Source: an uncultured Dehalococcoidia bacterium (GTDB lineage Bacteria; Chloroflexota; Dehalococcoidia; Bin125). Taken from it: DNA of 64,000 bases. The notes below the pieces were generated by a model. It was not told the DNA's origin. It made no database searches and saw only the letters and a list, made by a program, of their open reading frames with translations. Location: assembly GCA_958295515.1 (NCBI GenBank), contig CATQGW010000001.1, forward strand, positions 496,001 through 560,000. The letters are read 5' to 3'. Below, piece by piece: positions 9,581 to 18,063 of the stretch (its first letter is position 1; every line of letters begins with the position of its first letter). A program made the translations under genes and the position numbers.

Positions 9581-10483
9581 ATGTCCGCCCCCGTCGTCAT
9601 CGAAGCCGCGATCAACGGCGGCACGCCCAAGTCCCGCAACCCCAACTCGCCGCGCAGCGTCGAGGAGATCGCCGCCGAAGCAGTGCGCGCCGTCGACGCC
9701 GGCGCGGCGATCCTCCACAACCACAACGACGACGCGGTGATCGGCGACGCTCCCCGCGCCCGCGCCGGCTGGCACGATCCGCAGCCCTACATCGATGCCT
9801 GGCGCGCCGCCCTCGAGCAGCGCCCCGACACGATCTTCTACCCCACCCAGGCGAGCGGCGGACCGGGCACCGACATCGCCGTGCGGCTCAGCCACATCGC
9901 CGCGCTGGACGCCGCCGGCGTGCTCGGCCAGTCGCTGATTGACTGCGGCTCGGTCAACCTCGGCGGCGCCGACGCCGAGGGGCTGCCCAACGACAACGAC
10001 TTCGTCTACATCAACACCTACCGCGACGCGCGCGGCATGTTCGCGCTTGCCAATCGGCTGGGGCGCGGCGCGAGCATCTCGATCTTCGAGCCCGGCTTCC
10101 TGCGCGTCGTGCTGGCCTACCACCAGAAAGGGCTGGTGCCGCCCGGTTCGCTGGTCAAGCTCTATTTCAGCGGCGGCGCTCCGCTGGGCTTCGGCCTCTT
10201 CCCCAACGCCGCCTGCCTCGACGCCTACCTCTCAATGCTCGAAGGCACAGGGCTGGCCTGGTCCGTCGCGCTGCTCGGCGGTGACGTCGTGCAGCACGGC
10301 CTCGCCCGCCTCGCGCTCGAACGCGGCGGGCACGTGCGCGTCGGCCTCGAGGACTACGCCGGGCCGCGCCAACCGACCAACGCCGAGCTGATCGAGGAAC
10401 TGGTCAATCTCTGCAATGAGCTCGGCCGCCCCGTCGCCTCGGCGGGCGAAGCACGCGCCCTCCTCGGCCTGCCCGCCGCCTGA
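9581..10483 (+). CDS. BKACE family enzyme (3-keto-5-aminohexanoate cleavage enzyme-like, DUF849)
   Basis: BKACE enzymes condense a beta-keto acid with acetyl-CoA to give acetoacetate and a new acyl-CoA, using a metal ion. The 300-residue protein shows the family core: VVIEAAINGG near the start, AGAAILHNHNDD (metal His pair near residue 46), QSLIDCGSVNLGG, ISIFEPGFLR and VALLGGD. ATG 9581 follows a GGAGAAAG ribosome site. The true substrate cannot be read from sequence. Divergence from an LLM monooxygenase suggests a shared catabolic route. Confidence 0.87.
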   Translation: MSAPVVIEAAINGGTPKSRNPNSPRSVEEIAAEAVRAVDAGAAILHNHNDDAVIGDAPRARAGWHDPQPYIDAWRAALEQRPDTIFYPTQASGGPGTDIAVRLSHIAALDAAGVLGQSLIDCGSVNLGGADAEGLPNDNDFVYINTYRDARGMFALANRLGRGASISIFEPGFLRVVLAYHQKGLVPPGSLVKLYFSGGAPLGFGLFPNAACLDAYLSMLEGTGLAWSVALLGGDVVQHGLARLALERGGHVRVGLEDYAGPRQPTNAELIEELVNLCNELGRPVASAGEARALLGLPAA

Positions 10484-10562
10484 CACCCTCTGTAGGGCAC
10501 ACCGCGCCGCCCTCCCCCCACGACCGCCGCTACAGCTACCCTCCGTGCAGGAGTGAAGCCTT

Positions 10563-11096
10563 ATGCCACGACTGCTCGGCGCAGACCTGCGCGATTTCCT
10601 GCAACAGCCTGAAAGCGGCATCCTCGCCACCCTCCGGCAGGATGGACGCCCCTACACCGTGCCCGTCTGGTGGCTCTGGGAGGGCGAGGTCGACGACGAC
10701 GCCCACTCCGAGCGCAACCCGCCGCGCGGCGTGCTCTGGCTCACCGGCACCCTGACCCGCGTCTGGTGCAAGCAGCTGATGCGCGACCCTCGCGCCTCGA
10801 TCTGCGTCGAAACCACTGTCCCCGCCTCGCGCCATGTCGGCGTCGACGGCGTCTGCGAAGCGCTGACCCTGCCGGACTTCGATATCTGGCCGATCTCCCG
10901 CAAGCTGGCCGAGAAATACGTAGGCCGCGGCGACCCCGCCAACGCCGACGCGGTCGACGCCTTCTTCGCCAACATGCAGACCGAGCCGCGCATGCTCTTC
11001 CGCCTCACTCCGCAGAAGTGGCGCGCCATCGACCTCACCGTCTACCGCGGCAAGCGCGAGGATCGCAAGTTTCAGGAACAGCAGCGCTCATCCTGA
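10563..11096 (+). CDS. Pyridoxamine 5'-phosphate oxidase-fold (PPOX/F420) protein
   Basis: The 177-residue split-barrel protein begins with LRDFLQQPESGILATLRQDGRPYTVPVWWLWEG, the usual PPOX start in which a strand reading LATLRxDGxPxxxPVWF lines the flavin or F420 site. LTGTLTRVWCKQLMRDPRASICVE follows. Proteins of this type in F420-producing bacteria are often F420H2-dependent reductases, and the nearby LLM genes support that, but FMN or haem binding is not excluded. The ribosome site AGGAG lies before ATG 10563. Confidence 0.8.
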   Translation: MPRLLGADLRDFLQQPESGILATLRQDGRPYTVPVWWLWEGEVDDDAHSERNPPRGVLWLTGTLTRVWCKQLMRDPRASICVETTVPASRHVGVDGVCEALTLPDFDIWPISRKLAEKYVGRGDPANADAVDAFFANMQTEPRMLFRLTPQKWRAIDLTVYRGKREDRKFQEQQRSS

Positions 11097-11139
11097 GACC
11101 TAGAGCGACCAACGGCGCGATCTGCGCGGAGCGGGCGCA

Positions 11140-12429
11140 GTGAGCCGCGCCGCCCCGCGTTCGGGTCTGCTGACCAACCCGGCCTTTCGGCGCGTCTGGG
11201 CGGCCGGCGCGATCACCGGCATGGTGCGCTGGCTCGACATGCTGGTGCTCACGCTCTACGCCTACCAACTGACCGGCGAGCCGAGCAGCGTCGCGCTGGC
11301 CTTTCTGGTCCGCATGCTGCCGCGCCTCCTCTTCGGCATGTTCGTCGGCGCGCTCGCCGATCGCTTCGACCGCCGACGCATCTGGATCGTCTCCCTGCTG
11401 ATCCTTGCGGTGCTGTACTTCGGACTGACCGCGCTGGTCGCGCTGACCGAGATCCAGTTCTGGCAGCTGCTCGCCTTCGTCTTCGTCGCCGGCACCGTCT
11501 GGTCCGTCGAATTCCCCACTCGGCGGGCGATGATCGCCGATGTGGTCGGCCCCAATCAGGTCGGGCGCGCGGTCGGGCTGGACTGGAGCACCGACAGCGT
11601 GGTGCGCATTCCTGGCCCGCTGATCGGAGCGGGTCTCCTGCAGGCGGTCGGAATCGAGTGGACGTATCTATTCACCGCCTGCGTCTTTCTCGCCGCCGCC
11701 ATGACCGCTTCCACCTTGCGCTACCAGCGCCCGCTGCGCAGCGGCGTCGAGCCGCAAGGCTTCGGCGAGATCGCGCGCGCCACCATCCGCGACGTGATCG
11801 ACGGGATCGCCTACGTGCGTATGCACAGGCTGCTGGTCGGCGCGCTGGTCGTGACGCTCTCCTTCAACCTGCTCTTCCCCGCCTACAACGCCGCTCTGCC
11901 CGAAATCGGCCTCGAGTTTCTGGAGGTCGATCAGTTCCGCATCGGCGTGCTCGAAGCGCTGGTCGGGGTCGGCTCCGCGCTCAGCGCGCTGGTCATCGCC
12001 GGCTGGTCGAACTGGGCCCAGTCGGGCCGGATTTACTTCCTCGGCACCGCCTGGTTCGTGCTCTGCGTGACCGGCATCGTGCTCTCGCCGATCTATGCGG
12101 TCTCCGTCGTGATCGCCTTCTGCATGGGCTTCGGCTTCTCCGCCTTCGCAATCATGCAGACCTCGATCCTGGTCACCCGCACCCCGCCCGAGATGCGCGG
12201 GCGGATGATGGGACTGCTCTCCTTCGTGATCGGCATGGGACCGGTCACCGGCCTGCAAGTCTTTTTGTTGTTCGACTGGTTCGGTGTGCGCGGCGGCGTG
12301 TTGATTGTCGTCGCCGAGGCGTTCGCGCTGCTCCTGCTGGCCGCCGTCTTCTGGCCGATGATCGTCAAACGCTTGCCTTCGAGCGATCCATCCGTCGCCG
12401 CGGTCGCCGCTCCCCAGCGCGCCGGCTGA
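11140..12429 (+). CDS. MFS transporter (EntS/MFS_3-like exporter)
   Basis: The 429-residue protein has about twelve hydrophobic helices and the MFS loop 2-3 motif as GMFVGALADRFDRRRIWI. It starts RSGLLTNPAFRRVWAAGAITGM, typical of the MFS_3 group that includes EntS-like exporters. Start GTG 11140 is the first in frame. The substrate is unknown, and the neighbouring genes (PPOX protein before, small unknown protein after) do not define it. Confidence 0.85.
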   Translation: MSRAAPRSGLLTNPAFRRVWAAGAITGMVRWLDMLVLTLYAYQLTGEPSSVALAFLVRMLPRLLFGMFVGALADRFDRRRIWIVSLLILAVLYFGLTALVALTEIQFWQLLAFVFVAGTVWSVEFPTRRAMIADVVGPNQVGRAVGLDWSTDSVVRIPGPLIGAGLLQAVGIEWTYLFTACVFLAAAMTASTLRYQRPLRSGVEPQGFGEIARATIRDVIDGIAYVRMHRLLVGALVVTLSFNLLFPAYNAALPEIGLEFLEVDQFRIGVLEALVGVGSALSALVIAGWSNWAQSGRIYFLGTAWFVLCVTGIVLSPIYAVSVVIAFCMGFGFSAFAIMQTSILVTRTPPEMRGRMMGLLSFVIGMGPVTGLQVFLLFDWFGVRGGVLIVVAEAFALLLLAAVFWPMIVKRLPSSDPSVAAVAAPQRAG

Positions 12430-12463
12430 CATAGACTGAGCCGACCAACCCGGGAGCCCCGCC

Positions 12464-12823
12464 GTGACTACCATGCGCCGCCGCCGCCAGTTCAACGCGC
12501 AGCTGCTCACCCTGCAGGGCGCCGAGATCAGCGACTGCTTCGCAATCATCGATATCGAAACTACCCGCAGCGGCGACACCCGCGAGCGCAGCTGGCGCGG
12601 ACGCTTCAGCTCGCTCTCCAACCCCCAACACGCCTTCTCCGGCGCCTACCTGCTGCGCCCGCGCGGCGAGCAGGAGCAGGCGCGCATTGAGGTTGTCGAA
12701 GGCGCAGCCGAGCGACTCGGCGTGACCAGCGACGAATATCTCTTCTTGGGCAGCGGCGATCCGCCGCCCGGCGGCAAACGACGCACACAACGACACGCTC
12801 AGCGAGAAGCGACCGACGCATGA
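12464..12823 (+). CDS. Conserved-looking small protein of unknown function
   Basis: The 119-residue product starts at GTG 12464 and ends in an ATGA overlap with proA, which argues for translation. It has an N-terminal Arg-rich stretch, a beta-like middle (CFAIIDIETTRSGDTRERSWRG, FSGAYLLRP) and a basic, Gly/Pro-rich tail. No family motif is recognised. Codon usage matches the neighbours. ATG at 12473 is an alternative start. Confidence 0.55.
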   Translation: MTTMRRRRQFNAQLLTLQGAEISDCFAIIDIETTRSGDTRERSWRGRFSSLSNPQHAFSGAYLLRPRGEQEQARIEVVEGAAERLGVTSDEYLFLGSGDPPPGGKRRTQRHAQREATDA

Positions 12824-14139
12824 CCACCCTGACCGAAACAACCGAAACGCAGATCACCGACGCCAGCCGCGAGCTGCGCCGCCAGGTCGAAGCCGCCGCC
12901 GCCGCCGCTCCCGCGCTCGCCGTCGCCGACAGCGCCGCCAAGGATGCCGCCCTCCGTGCCGCCGCCCGTCTGCTGCGCGAGCGCTGCGCTCAGATCGCCG
13001 CCGAAAACGCCCTCGATGTCGAAGATTCGCGTGGGCGTCTCAACGAGGCGATGCTCGACCGCCTGCTGCTCACCCCGGAGCGGATCGAGAGCGTTGCCAG
13101 CGGCGTCGAAGTCTTGGCCGCGCTCGACGACCCGATCGGCGAGGTGATCGACAGCCGCCGCGCCGAGAACGGGCTGCAGATCGAGCGCCGCCGCGTCCCG
13201 CTCGGCCTGATCGCCTCCGTCTACGAGAGCCGCCCCAATGTCACCATCGACATCGCCGCGATCTGCCTCAAGAGCGGCAACGCGGTTGTGCTGCGCGGCG
13301 GGCGCGAGGCGCGCCGCAGCAACGCGATTCTCGCTGCCACGCTTTGCGACGGCCTCGCCGAAGCCGGCCTGCCGCCCGACGCCGTCCAGCTCGTGCGCAG
13401 CGCCGACCGCGCGCTGGTCGGCGAAATGCTGGCGATGAACGACCGAATCGACCTGATGGTGCCGCGCGGCGGCAAGGCGCTCATCGAGCGCGTCCGCGAC
13501 CAGGCCGCAATGCCCGTCGTCGCCGGCGGCGTCGGCATCTGCCACACCTACATAGACGCCGCCGCCGATCTCGAGATGGCGCTCGAGGTCGTCGACAACG
13601 CCAAGACGCGGCGCGTCTCAATCTGCAACGCGCTCGATGTCGTCGTGGTTCACGAGGCCGTAGCGGAGCCGTTCCTCACCGCGCTGTCCGAGCGCTGGAA
13701 CCCGTCGGCGCACCCCGACGGCGGCGTTGAGCTGCGCGCCGACGACCGCGCACTGCAAATCCTTAATGCCACCCCGGCCCGCGCACTGCCCGCCGGCCAG
13801 GACGACTTCGACACCGAATTCCTCAGCCTCACCGCCGGCGTGCGCGTCGTGCCCGACGCTGAGGCCGCGCTCGAACACATCGCCAGGCATGGCTCCGGAC
13901 ACTCCGAAGCGATCATTACCGCCGACGACCAACTCGCCGAGCGCTTCCTGCGCGAGGTCGACGCCGCCGCTGTCTACGTCAACGCCTCAACGCAGTTCAC
14001 CGACGGCGGCGAGTTCGGGCTGGGCGCGGAAGTGGGCATCTCGACCGGCAAGTTCCACGCGCGCGGCCCGATGGGGCTGCGCGAGCTGAGCTCCTACAAG
14101 TGGGTCGTGCGCGGCGACGGCCAGACCCGCCCGCGCTGA
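12820..14139 (+). CDS. proA: Glutamate-5-semialdehyde dehydrogenase (gamma-glutamyl phosphate reductase)
   Basis: ProA reduces gamma-glutamyl phosphate with NADPH in proline synthesis. The 439-residue protein shows IPLGLIxxVYESRPNVT (as RRVPLGLIASVYESRPNVT), KSGNAVVLRGGREARRSN, DLMVPRGGKALIE and VGICHTYIDAAADLEMA. The catalytic Cys lies in the VSICNALD segment, and the C-terminal STQFTDGGEFGLGAEVGISTGKFHARGPMG closes the family signature. It is about 20 residues longer than usual at the N-terminus. No proB lies in the window. Confidence 0.96.
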   Translation: MTTLTETTETQITDASRELRRQVEAAAAAAPALAVADSAAKDAALRAAARLLRERCAQIAAENALDVEDSRGRLNEAMLDRLLLTPERIESVASGVEVLAALDDPIGEVIDSRRAENGLQIERRRVPLGLIASVYESRPNVTIDIAAICLKSGNAVVLRGGREARRSNAILAATLCDGLAEAGLPPDAVQLVRSADRALVGEMLAMNDRIDLMVPRGGKALIERVRDQAAMPVVAGGVGICHTYIDAAADLEMALEVVDNAKTRRVSICNALDVVVVHEAVAEPFLTALSERWNPSAHPDGGVELRADDRALQILNATPARALPAGQDDFDTEFLSLTAGVRVVPDAEAALEHIARHGSGHSEAIITADDQLAERFLREVDAAAVYVNASTQFTDGGEFGLGAEVGISTGKFHARGPMGLRELSSYKWVVRGDGQTRPR

Positions 14140-14154
14140 TTGGCGAGGAACCCC

Positions 14155-15141
14155 ATGACCACCGCGCCCGCCCAACCCTCCGCCGCGCGCATGACCCATG
14201 CCGCGCGCGACTTTTTGGACAGCCTCTTCCCCTCTCAGCGCGAGCGCGCCGTCTACGACTATCTCGATGCCGAGCGCATCTTCTGGTACTACCCGCCGGC
14301 CAACCGCCACGGTCTCGCCCTGCGCGACATGACGCCGCCGCAGCGCGAGCTGGCCTACAGCCTGATGCACACCGGGCTCGGCCGCGACGCGCGCGAGCAG
14401 GCGCTGGAGATCATCCAGCTCGAAACCATCCTGGGCGAGCTTGAGCGCAGCGCGGGCATCCGCACCTTCGTCCGCGACCCCGAGCTCTACTACTGGACCA
14501 TCTTCGGCGATCCCGGCGACGAAGCCTCACCCTGGGGTTGGCGCGTCGAAGGACACCACATCTCGCTCAACTACAGCCTCTGGGGCGACCGCTTCATCTC
14601 CGCCACCCCCTTCTTCTTCGGCGCGAACCCCGCCGAGGTGCGCAAGGGGCCGCGCGCCGGCCTGCGCATCCTCGACGACCGCGAAACCATCGCCCAACAA
14701 CTCATGCAGAGCCTCGACGCAGACCAACGCAGCGCCGCCGTGATCTACGCCGAAGCGCCCTGGGACATCCTCACCTTCAACTCTTCGCGCGTCTCGCTCC
14801 CGCCCGAGCAGGGCGTCCCCGCAAGCGAAATGACCGACGCCCAGCGCGACTTGCTGCGTCGGCTCGTCGGCGTCTACGTCGGCCAGGTCCCCTCCGATCT
14901 GGCCGAAGAAAAATGGCGCAAGCTTGAGTCCGAAGGCTTCGACGGTCTGCACTGGGCCTGGGCCGGGCCGCTCGACCCCGCCCAACCGCACTACTACCGC
15001 ATTCACGGCGGCAACTTCGTCGTCGAGTTCGACAACCGCCAGAACGGCGCCAACCACATCCACTCCGTCTGGCGCGACATCGAAAACGACTTCGCCAACG
15101 ACATCCTCAGCGAGCACCTGCTCCTCTACCACGTGCTGTAG
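14155..15141 (+). CDS. DUF3500 domain protein
   Basis: The 328-residue protein carries the DUF3500 features: FLDSLFPSQRERAVYDYLDAERIFWYYPP, RHGLALRDMTPPQRELAYSLMHTGL, DPELYYWTIFGDP...WGWRVEGHHISLNYSL, FFFGANPAEV, and near the C-terminus PHYYRIHGGNFVVEFDNRQNGANHIHSVWRD. The conserved His and Asp/Asn residues suggest metal binding, but the family's biochemical role is unknown. ATG 14155 has a GAGGAA ribosome site; the TTG at 14140 is just after the proA stop and is rejected. It follows proA by 15 nt. Confidence 0.87.
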   Translation: MTTAPAQPSAARMTHAARDFLDSLFPSQRERAVYDYLDAERIFWYYPPANRHGLALRDMTPPQRELAYSLMHTGLGRDAREQALEIIQLETILGELERSAGIRTFVRDPELYYWTIFGDPGDEASPWGWRVEGHHISLNYSLWGDRFISATPFFFGANPAEVRKGPRAGLRILDDRETIAQQLMQSLDADQRSAAVIYAEAPWDILTFNSSRVSLPPEQGVPASEMTDAQRDLLRRLVGVYVGQVPSDLAEEKWRKLESEGFDGLHWAWAGPLDPAQPHYYRIHGGNFVVEFDNRQNGANHIHSVWRDIENDFANDILSEHLLLYHVL

Positions 15142-15203
15142 CCGCCGAAGCTGCAGAGTGTTGCGGCATACAGCGGCCACGCGCAGGTCGAACGGACAGG
15201 CAT

Positions 15204-15482
15204 ATGGAACACGATCCGCCCGCGTGGTCGGCCGCGCTTTCCGACTGCTGGCGGCGCAATTTCGGCAGGCGCAGAATCGCCTCCGCGCTGCTGTTCATCA
15301 TCGGCGGCGCCTCCGGGATTTTCGCCTTGCTCTCCGCGTTCACGGTGGGTGCATTCACCATGCCGTTCAGCGCCGCCGCGCTGGCGCTCGGCGGCGCGCT
15401 CTACCCGACGACGATGCGCCTGCTTTGGGGCCTGTTCGGAGTCGTGGTGCTGGTCGGCTGGCTCGCCGTCGTGCTCTTGTGA
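15204..15482 (+). CDS. Small two-helix membrane protein, duplicate copy 1
   Basis: A 92-residue protein with two membrane spans (IASALLFIIGGASGIFALLS and LLWGLFGVVVLVGWLAVVLL) joined by GGALYPTTMR. About two thirds of it is nearly identical to the protein at 15869-16144, at both DNA and protein level, which shows a local tandem duplication. The function is unknown. Similar small helical-hairpin proteins often act as modulators or leftovers of larger complexes, but nothing here proves it. Confidence 0.6.
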   Translation: MEHDPPAWSAALSDCWRRNFGRRRIASALLFIIGGASGIFALLSAFTVGAFTMPFSAAALALGGALYPTTMRLLWGLFGVVVLVGWLAVVLL

Positions 15483-15549
15483 ACCTCTAGCCGCGCAGCA
15501 GCCGGAATCGACGCCGATGTTTCTCTACGAACGCGAGAGCCGCACCCAC
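15264..15549. repeat. Local duplication, copy 1
   Basis: This block matches 15917-16245 across most of a small membrane gene, its stop region and the first about 11 codons of the next gene (MFLYERESRT). It lacks 39 bp present in copy 2, exactly between two AGCCGCGC direct repeats, so a slippage or recombination deletion is the simplest reading. Confidence 0.8.
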
Positions 15550-15573
15550 TCCAAGTACAAGAGAGAATGGTAA
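15517..15573 (+). pseudogene. Truncated copy of the 16210-16542 gene start
   Basis: The reading frame MFLYERESRTHSKYKREW stops at TAA 15571-15573. Its first ten residues and 36 upstream bases are identical to the gene at 16210. It is best explained as a broken duplicate that has kept the start of the gene only. Confidence 0.65.
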
Positions 15574-15662
15574 GATAAGACTTGAGCGCAATGCGGCGAT
15601 ACTTCGCCGTCTGCTGGCCACGGGACAAGGCAGCACACGGCAGTCATAAAAGGGGAGCCGCC

Positions 15663-15872
15663 ATGACTCGCCCGCGGTTGCTGCGTGACCGTAACAGGCG
15701 CTTCCATAGCGGTAACACTGATGCTCGTCTCGTTGTCTCCAAGCTGCTGTTGTGGCTCGGCATCCTGCTGCTGATCAGCAGTTTGCCCCTGATGTTCAGC
15801 ATCGGACCCTTCGTGGCGCTCGCCGGCTTGGCGATGTTGGTCGCGAGTGTCATTCTTGTTCGTCGCAGGTGA
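15663..15872 (+). CDS. Small membrane protein of unknown function between the duplicated blocks
   Basis: The 69-residue product has a basic N-terminus (MTRPRLLRDRNRRF) and two hydrophobic stretches, VVSKLLLWLGILLLISSLPLMF and IGPFVALAGLAMLVASVILV. ATG 15663 is preceded by AGGGGAG, better than the TTG at 15582. It overlaps the next gene by GTGA. GC content is lower than in the neighbours, which suggests that the segment between the two duplicate copies came from elsewhere. Confidence 0.5.
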   Translation: MTRPRLLRDRNRRFHSGNTDARLVVSKLLLWLGILLLISSLPLMFSIGPFVALAGLAMLVASVILVRRR

Positions 15873-16144
15873 CACGCGTGCGGGATGCACTCGCCGAATA
15901 TTGCCGCCGCACACCCCGCTGGCGGAGAATCGCCTCCGCGTTGCTGTTCATCATCGGCGGCGCCTTGGGGGTGTTCGCCCTCGGCACGGCCTACACGGTG
16001 GGTGTGGCCGTGGCCCCGTTCAGCGCCTTCGCGCTAGCGCTCGGCGGCGCGCTCTATCCGACGACGATGCGCCTGCTTTGGGGCCTGTTCGGAGCCGTGG
16101 TGCTGGTCGGCTGGATCGCCGGCGTGATCTCGGTCAACGTCTAG
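15869..16144 (+). CDS. Small two-helix membrane protein, duplicate copy 2
   Basis: A 91-residue paralogue of the protein at 15204-15482, with RRIASALLFIIGGALGVFALG, then GGALYPTTMRLLWGLFGAVVLVGWIAG. GTG 15869 overlaps the previous stop; GTG 15878 is possible. The N-terminal 15 residues differ from copy 1, whereas the helices are almost the same. The function is unknown. Confidence 0.6.
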   Translation: MTRVRDALAEYCRRTPRWRRIASALLFIIGGALGVFALGTAYTVGVAVAPFSAFALALGGALYPTTMRLLWGLFGAVVLVGWIAGVISVNV

Positions 16145-16245
16145 CCGCGCGGGCAGCCTGCGATACGCTGGATCGCCAGCCAGCCGCGCAGCAGCCGGAA
16201 TCGACGCCGATGTTTCTCTACGAACGCGAGAGCCGCACCCCGCAC
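15917..16245. repeat. Local duplication, copy 2
   Basis: This is the fuller copy of the block at 15264-15549. It keeps both AGCCGCGC direct repeats (16143-16150 and 16182-16189) and leads into an intact downstream gene at 16210, so it probably represents the ancestral arrangement. Confidence 0.8.
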
Positions 16246-16542
16246 TCCGAGTGCTACGTGGTCGAGAACGAGGACGGCAGCCGCGCCCGCCTCGACCTGC
16301 ACTTCGCGCCCCCGCTCGTCTACGCCACCCTCTGCGTCCCCGAATCGTGGTCCGATGACGATGTGCAGGACGTGATCGCCGACTTTGATGACCGCATCGC
16401 CAGCACCGCCGAACCGCTCCGCGAGGACCTGATCGTCACCGTCTGGCGCGGCGCTGAACTCGGCGTCTGGTCCACCGACAGCGAACTCCCCGCGATGCAC
16501 GCCGACGAGCTCAACGGCCAGCCTCCGGCCTCGCGCAACTGA
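16210..16542 (+). CDS. Unknown 110-residue protein
   Basis: It begins MFLYERESRTPHSECYVVENED and has alternating charged and beta-like stretches (LVYATLCVPESWSDDDVQDVIADFDDR). There is no signal peptide or membrane helix. It is followed 13 nt later by an acidic protein at 16556, probably in the same transcript. Its start region has a broken duplicate at 15517. No family is recognised. Confidence 0.6.
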   Translation: MFLYERESRTPHSECYVVENEDGSRARLDLHFAPPLVYATLCVPESWSDDDVQDVIADFDDRIASTAEPLREDLIVTVWRGAELGVWSTDSELPAMHADELNGQPPASRN

Positions 16543-16555
16543 CGAAAGACAGACC

Positions 16556-16984
16556 ATGCCCGACGACGACGCGAACACCGACGACGCGATCGAGGAAGCC
16601 GAAGCCGCCGACGCGGTCGACTTGCTGCTCAAGGGACGCATCGAAGAGGTGCTGCCCCCCGAGGAGCTGGGCGAGTTCCACGACTTCGTCCGCGAAGAAG
16701 CGCTGATGCGCCGGCGCTTCGCCGTCTCCTTCCGCGTCGAATGCCGCTGCCTCGCCTGGATTTCCTACCAGCTGACCAACATCGTCACCCACGAGGACGG
16801 GATGGAGTTCTCCGCCCGCCCGATGCAAACCTACGTGCCCGACCACGAGCCCGACGTCGAGCACCCCGAAGGCGCGACCGAAGACCCGCCCGAGGAGGTG
16901 CTGGACTGGCCGATCTGGCCGCTCGAGATATATCAGGACGAACTCGAAGAGCTCGAAGCAGACGACGAAGACGACGCCGAGTGA
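16556..16984 (+). CDS. Acidic protein of unknown function
   Basis: The 142-residue product is strongly acidic at both ends (DDDANTDDAIEEAEAADAVD and ELEELEADDEDDAE), with a more ordered middle (RRRFAVSFRVECRCLAWISYQ). Its stop overlaps the GTG of the HAD gene (GTGA), so the two are likely coupled. No enzyme motif is seen. The two close Cys residues (ECRC) are the only potential metal ligands. Confidence 0.55.
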   Translation: MPDDDANTDDAIEEAEAADAVDLLLKGRIEEVLPPEELGEFHDFVREEALMRRRFAVSFRVECRCLAWISYQLTNIVTHEDGMEFSARPMQTYVPDHEPDVEHPEGATEDPPEEVLDWPIWPLEIYQDELEELEADDEDDAE

Positions 16985-17721
16985 GCAGCATGAGCAGCGG
17001 CGGCTCGCGCTACGCCGCCGTCTTCTTCGATCTCGACGGCACCCTCGTCAGCGAGCGCGTCGGCGTCCGCGAAGCCCGCCTCGCTGTGGGCCGCGAACTC
17101 GTCCGGCGCGGCCTCACCGCCGCCGCGCCCGACATCTTCGTGCGCGCCGTCGAACAGGCCATCGCCGACATCCTGCGCGACAACGACGGCCAGTGGCCCA
17201 ACTGGCTCGACATCGGCGCCTGGCTGAGCCGCTCGCTTGAGCGGATCGATTGCCCACTCGATCGGCGCAGCCCCGATTTCGCCGACCTCTCCGCAATCTA
17301 CGCCCACGAGCGCATCGAGCGCGCCGCTGCCATCCCCGGCGCCGCCCAGGCGGTCGCCGCCGCCCGACGACATGGCCCCGTCGGGCTGATCACCAACTTC
17401 ACCGACGGCGCGCTGCAGCGCCGCAAAATCGCCGCCGCCGGCCTCGAAAGCCAGTTCGACGCAATCTTCATCTCCGGCGAGGTCGGCGTCCACAAGCCCG
17501 ACCCCCAAATCTTCCACCACGCCGCACGCGAGGTGGGGGCGCAGGCATCGGACTGCGTCCACATCGGCAACTCCTGGCTCTCCGACATCGAGGGCGCGCT
17601 CGCCGCCGGCATGCCCGCCGTCTGGGTCGAAGAAACGCCCTCAAGCACGCAGCGCCCACCCACGCCGAACGTGCTGCAGCTAGAGGACTTGGCGGCAGTG
17701 GCGGCGTGGCTGAGCGGATAG
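16981..17721 (+). CDS. HAD superfamily hydrolase
   Basis: Motif I is FFDLDGTLVSE (nucleophile and acid Asp near residues 15 and 17), motif II is LITNFTDG, motif III Lys lies in GEVGVHKPDPQIFHHA, and motif IV is HIGNSWLSDIEGALAAGM. This is a subfamily I HAD phosphatase with a helical cap, resembling phosphoglycolate-phosphatase-like and putative HAD-IA hydrolases. GTG 16981 overlaps the preceding stop; ATG 16990 is equally possible. The length is 246 residues. The natural substrate is unknown. Confidence 0.85.
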   Translation: MSSMSSGGSRYAAVFFDLDGTLVSERVGVREARLAVGRELVRRGLTAAAPDIFVRAVEQAIADILRDNDGQWPNWLDIGAWLSRSLERIDCPLDRRSPDFADLSAIYAHERIERAAAIPGAAQAVAAARRHGPVGLITNFTDGALQRRKIAAAGLESQFDAIFISGEVGVHKPDPQIFHHAAREVGAQASDCVHIGNSWLSDIEGALAAGMPAVWVEETPSSTQRPPTPNVLQLEDLAAVAAWLSG

Positions 17722-17724
17722 GTT

Positions 17725-18063
17725 GTGCAGCGGCGGCGAGTAGCAATCAGGCGGCTGCGAGCCAGTAACGCGGTGGTGGAGAAGCTCGCAGGGCACGGCC
17801 TTTCGTTTCAGGACGCTGAGCAAGTGCTTACGGAGGCGCCGAAATTCGCCCACCAACGCTCAAAGCTGGAGATGCAACCCGACGGAACTGAACGTCGCCG
17901 ACCCATGCGTGTGGTCATGATCGGTCCGAATCGCAGCGGACGGATGCTGAGGTTCATATTGGAGTGGCCGGACGCCGACGGGCTGAGCACAGTCGTGTCC
18001 GGTTGGGATGCCGGCCCGGCTGATAGATCCAGCTACAATCAACCAGGAGGGCTTTGGACATGA
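17725..18063 (+). CDS. BrnT/DUF4258-like toxin candidate (T1 of a tandem TA-like array)
   Basis: A small basic protein with the layout of BrnT-type RelE-fold toxins: a helix with LAGHGLSFQDAEQVLTEAP, a strand pair with MRVVMIGPNRSGRMLRFILEW, then LSTVVSGWDAGPADRSSY, where BrnT proteins carry a final Arg-rich helix. The start is GTG 17725, 3 nt after the HAD stop. The end overlaps the following RHH-type gene (ATGA), the usual toxin-antitoxin order for brnT-brnA. The assignment is by pattern only, and catalytic residues cannot be confirmed. Confidence 0.55.
   Translation: MQRRRVAIRRLRASNAVVEKLAGHGLSFQDAEQVLTEAPKFAHQRSKLEMQPDGTERRRPMRVVMIGPNRSGRMLRFILEWPDADGLSTVVSGWDAGPADRSSYNQPGGLWT

Noticed and set aside
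9479-10123. N-terminal extension of the LLM gene to 10123
   Set aside because: The extension is the antisense of the BKACE gene; the family start MLIGYF at 9478 gives the normal length.
11668-12621. Long minus-strand open frame opposite the MFS gene
   Set aside because: Mirror of a high-GC3 coding strand; composition is Asp/Gly/Ala/His-rich with no motif, and the MFS frame is clearly real.
15582-15662. TTG 15582 as the start of the small membrane gene
   Set aside because: ATG 15663 has a better ribosome site and the extra residues are not hydrophobic or conserved in copy 2.
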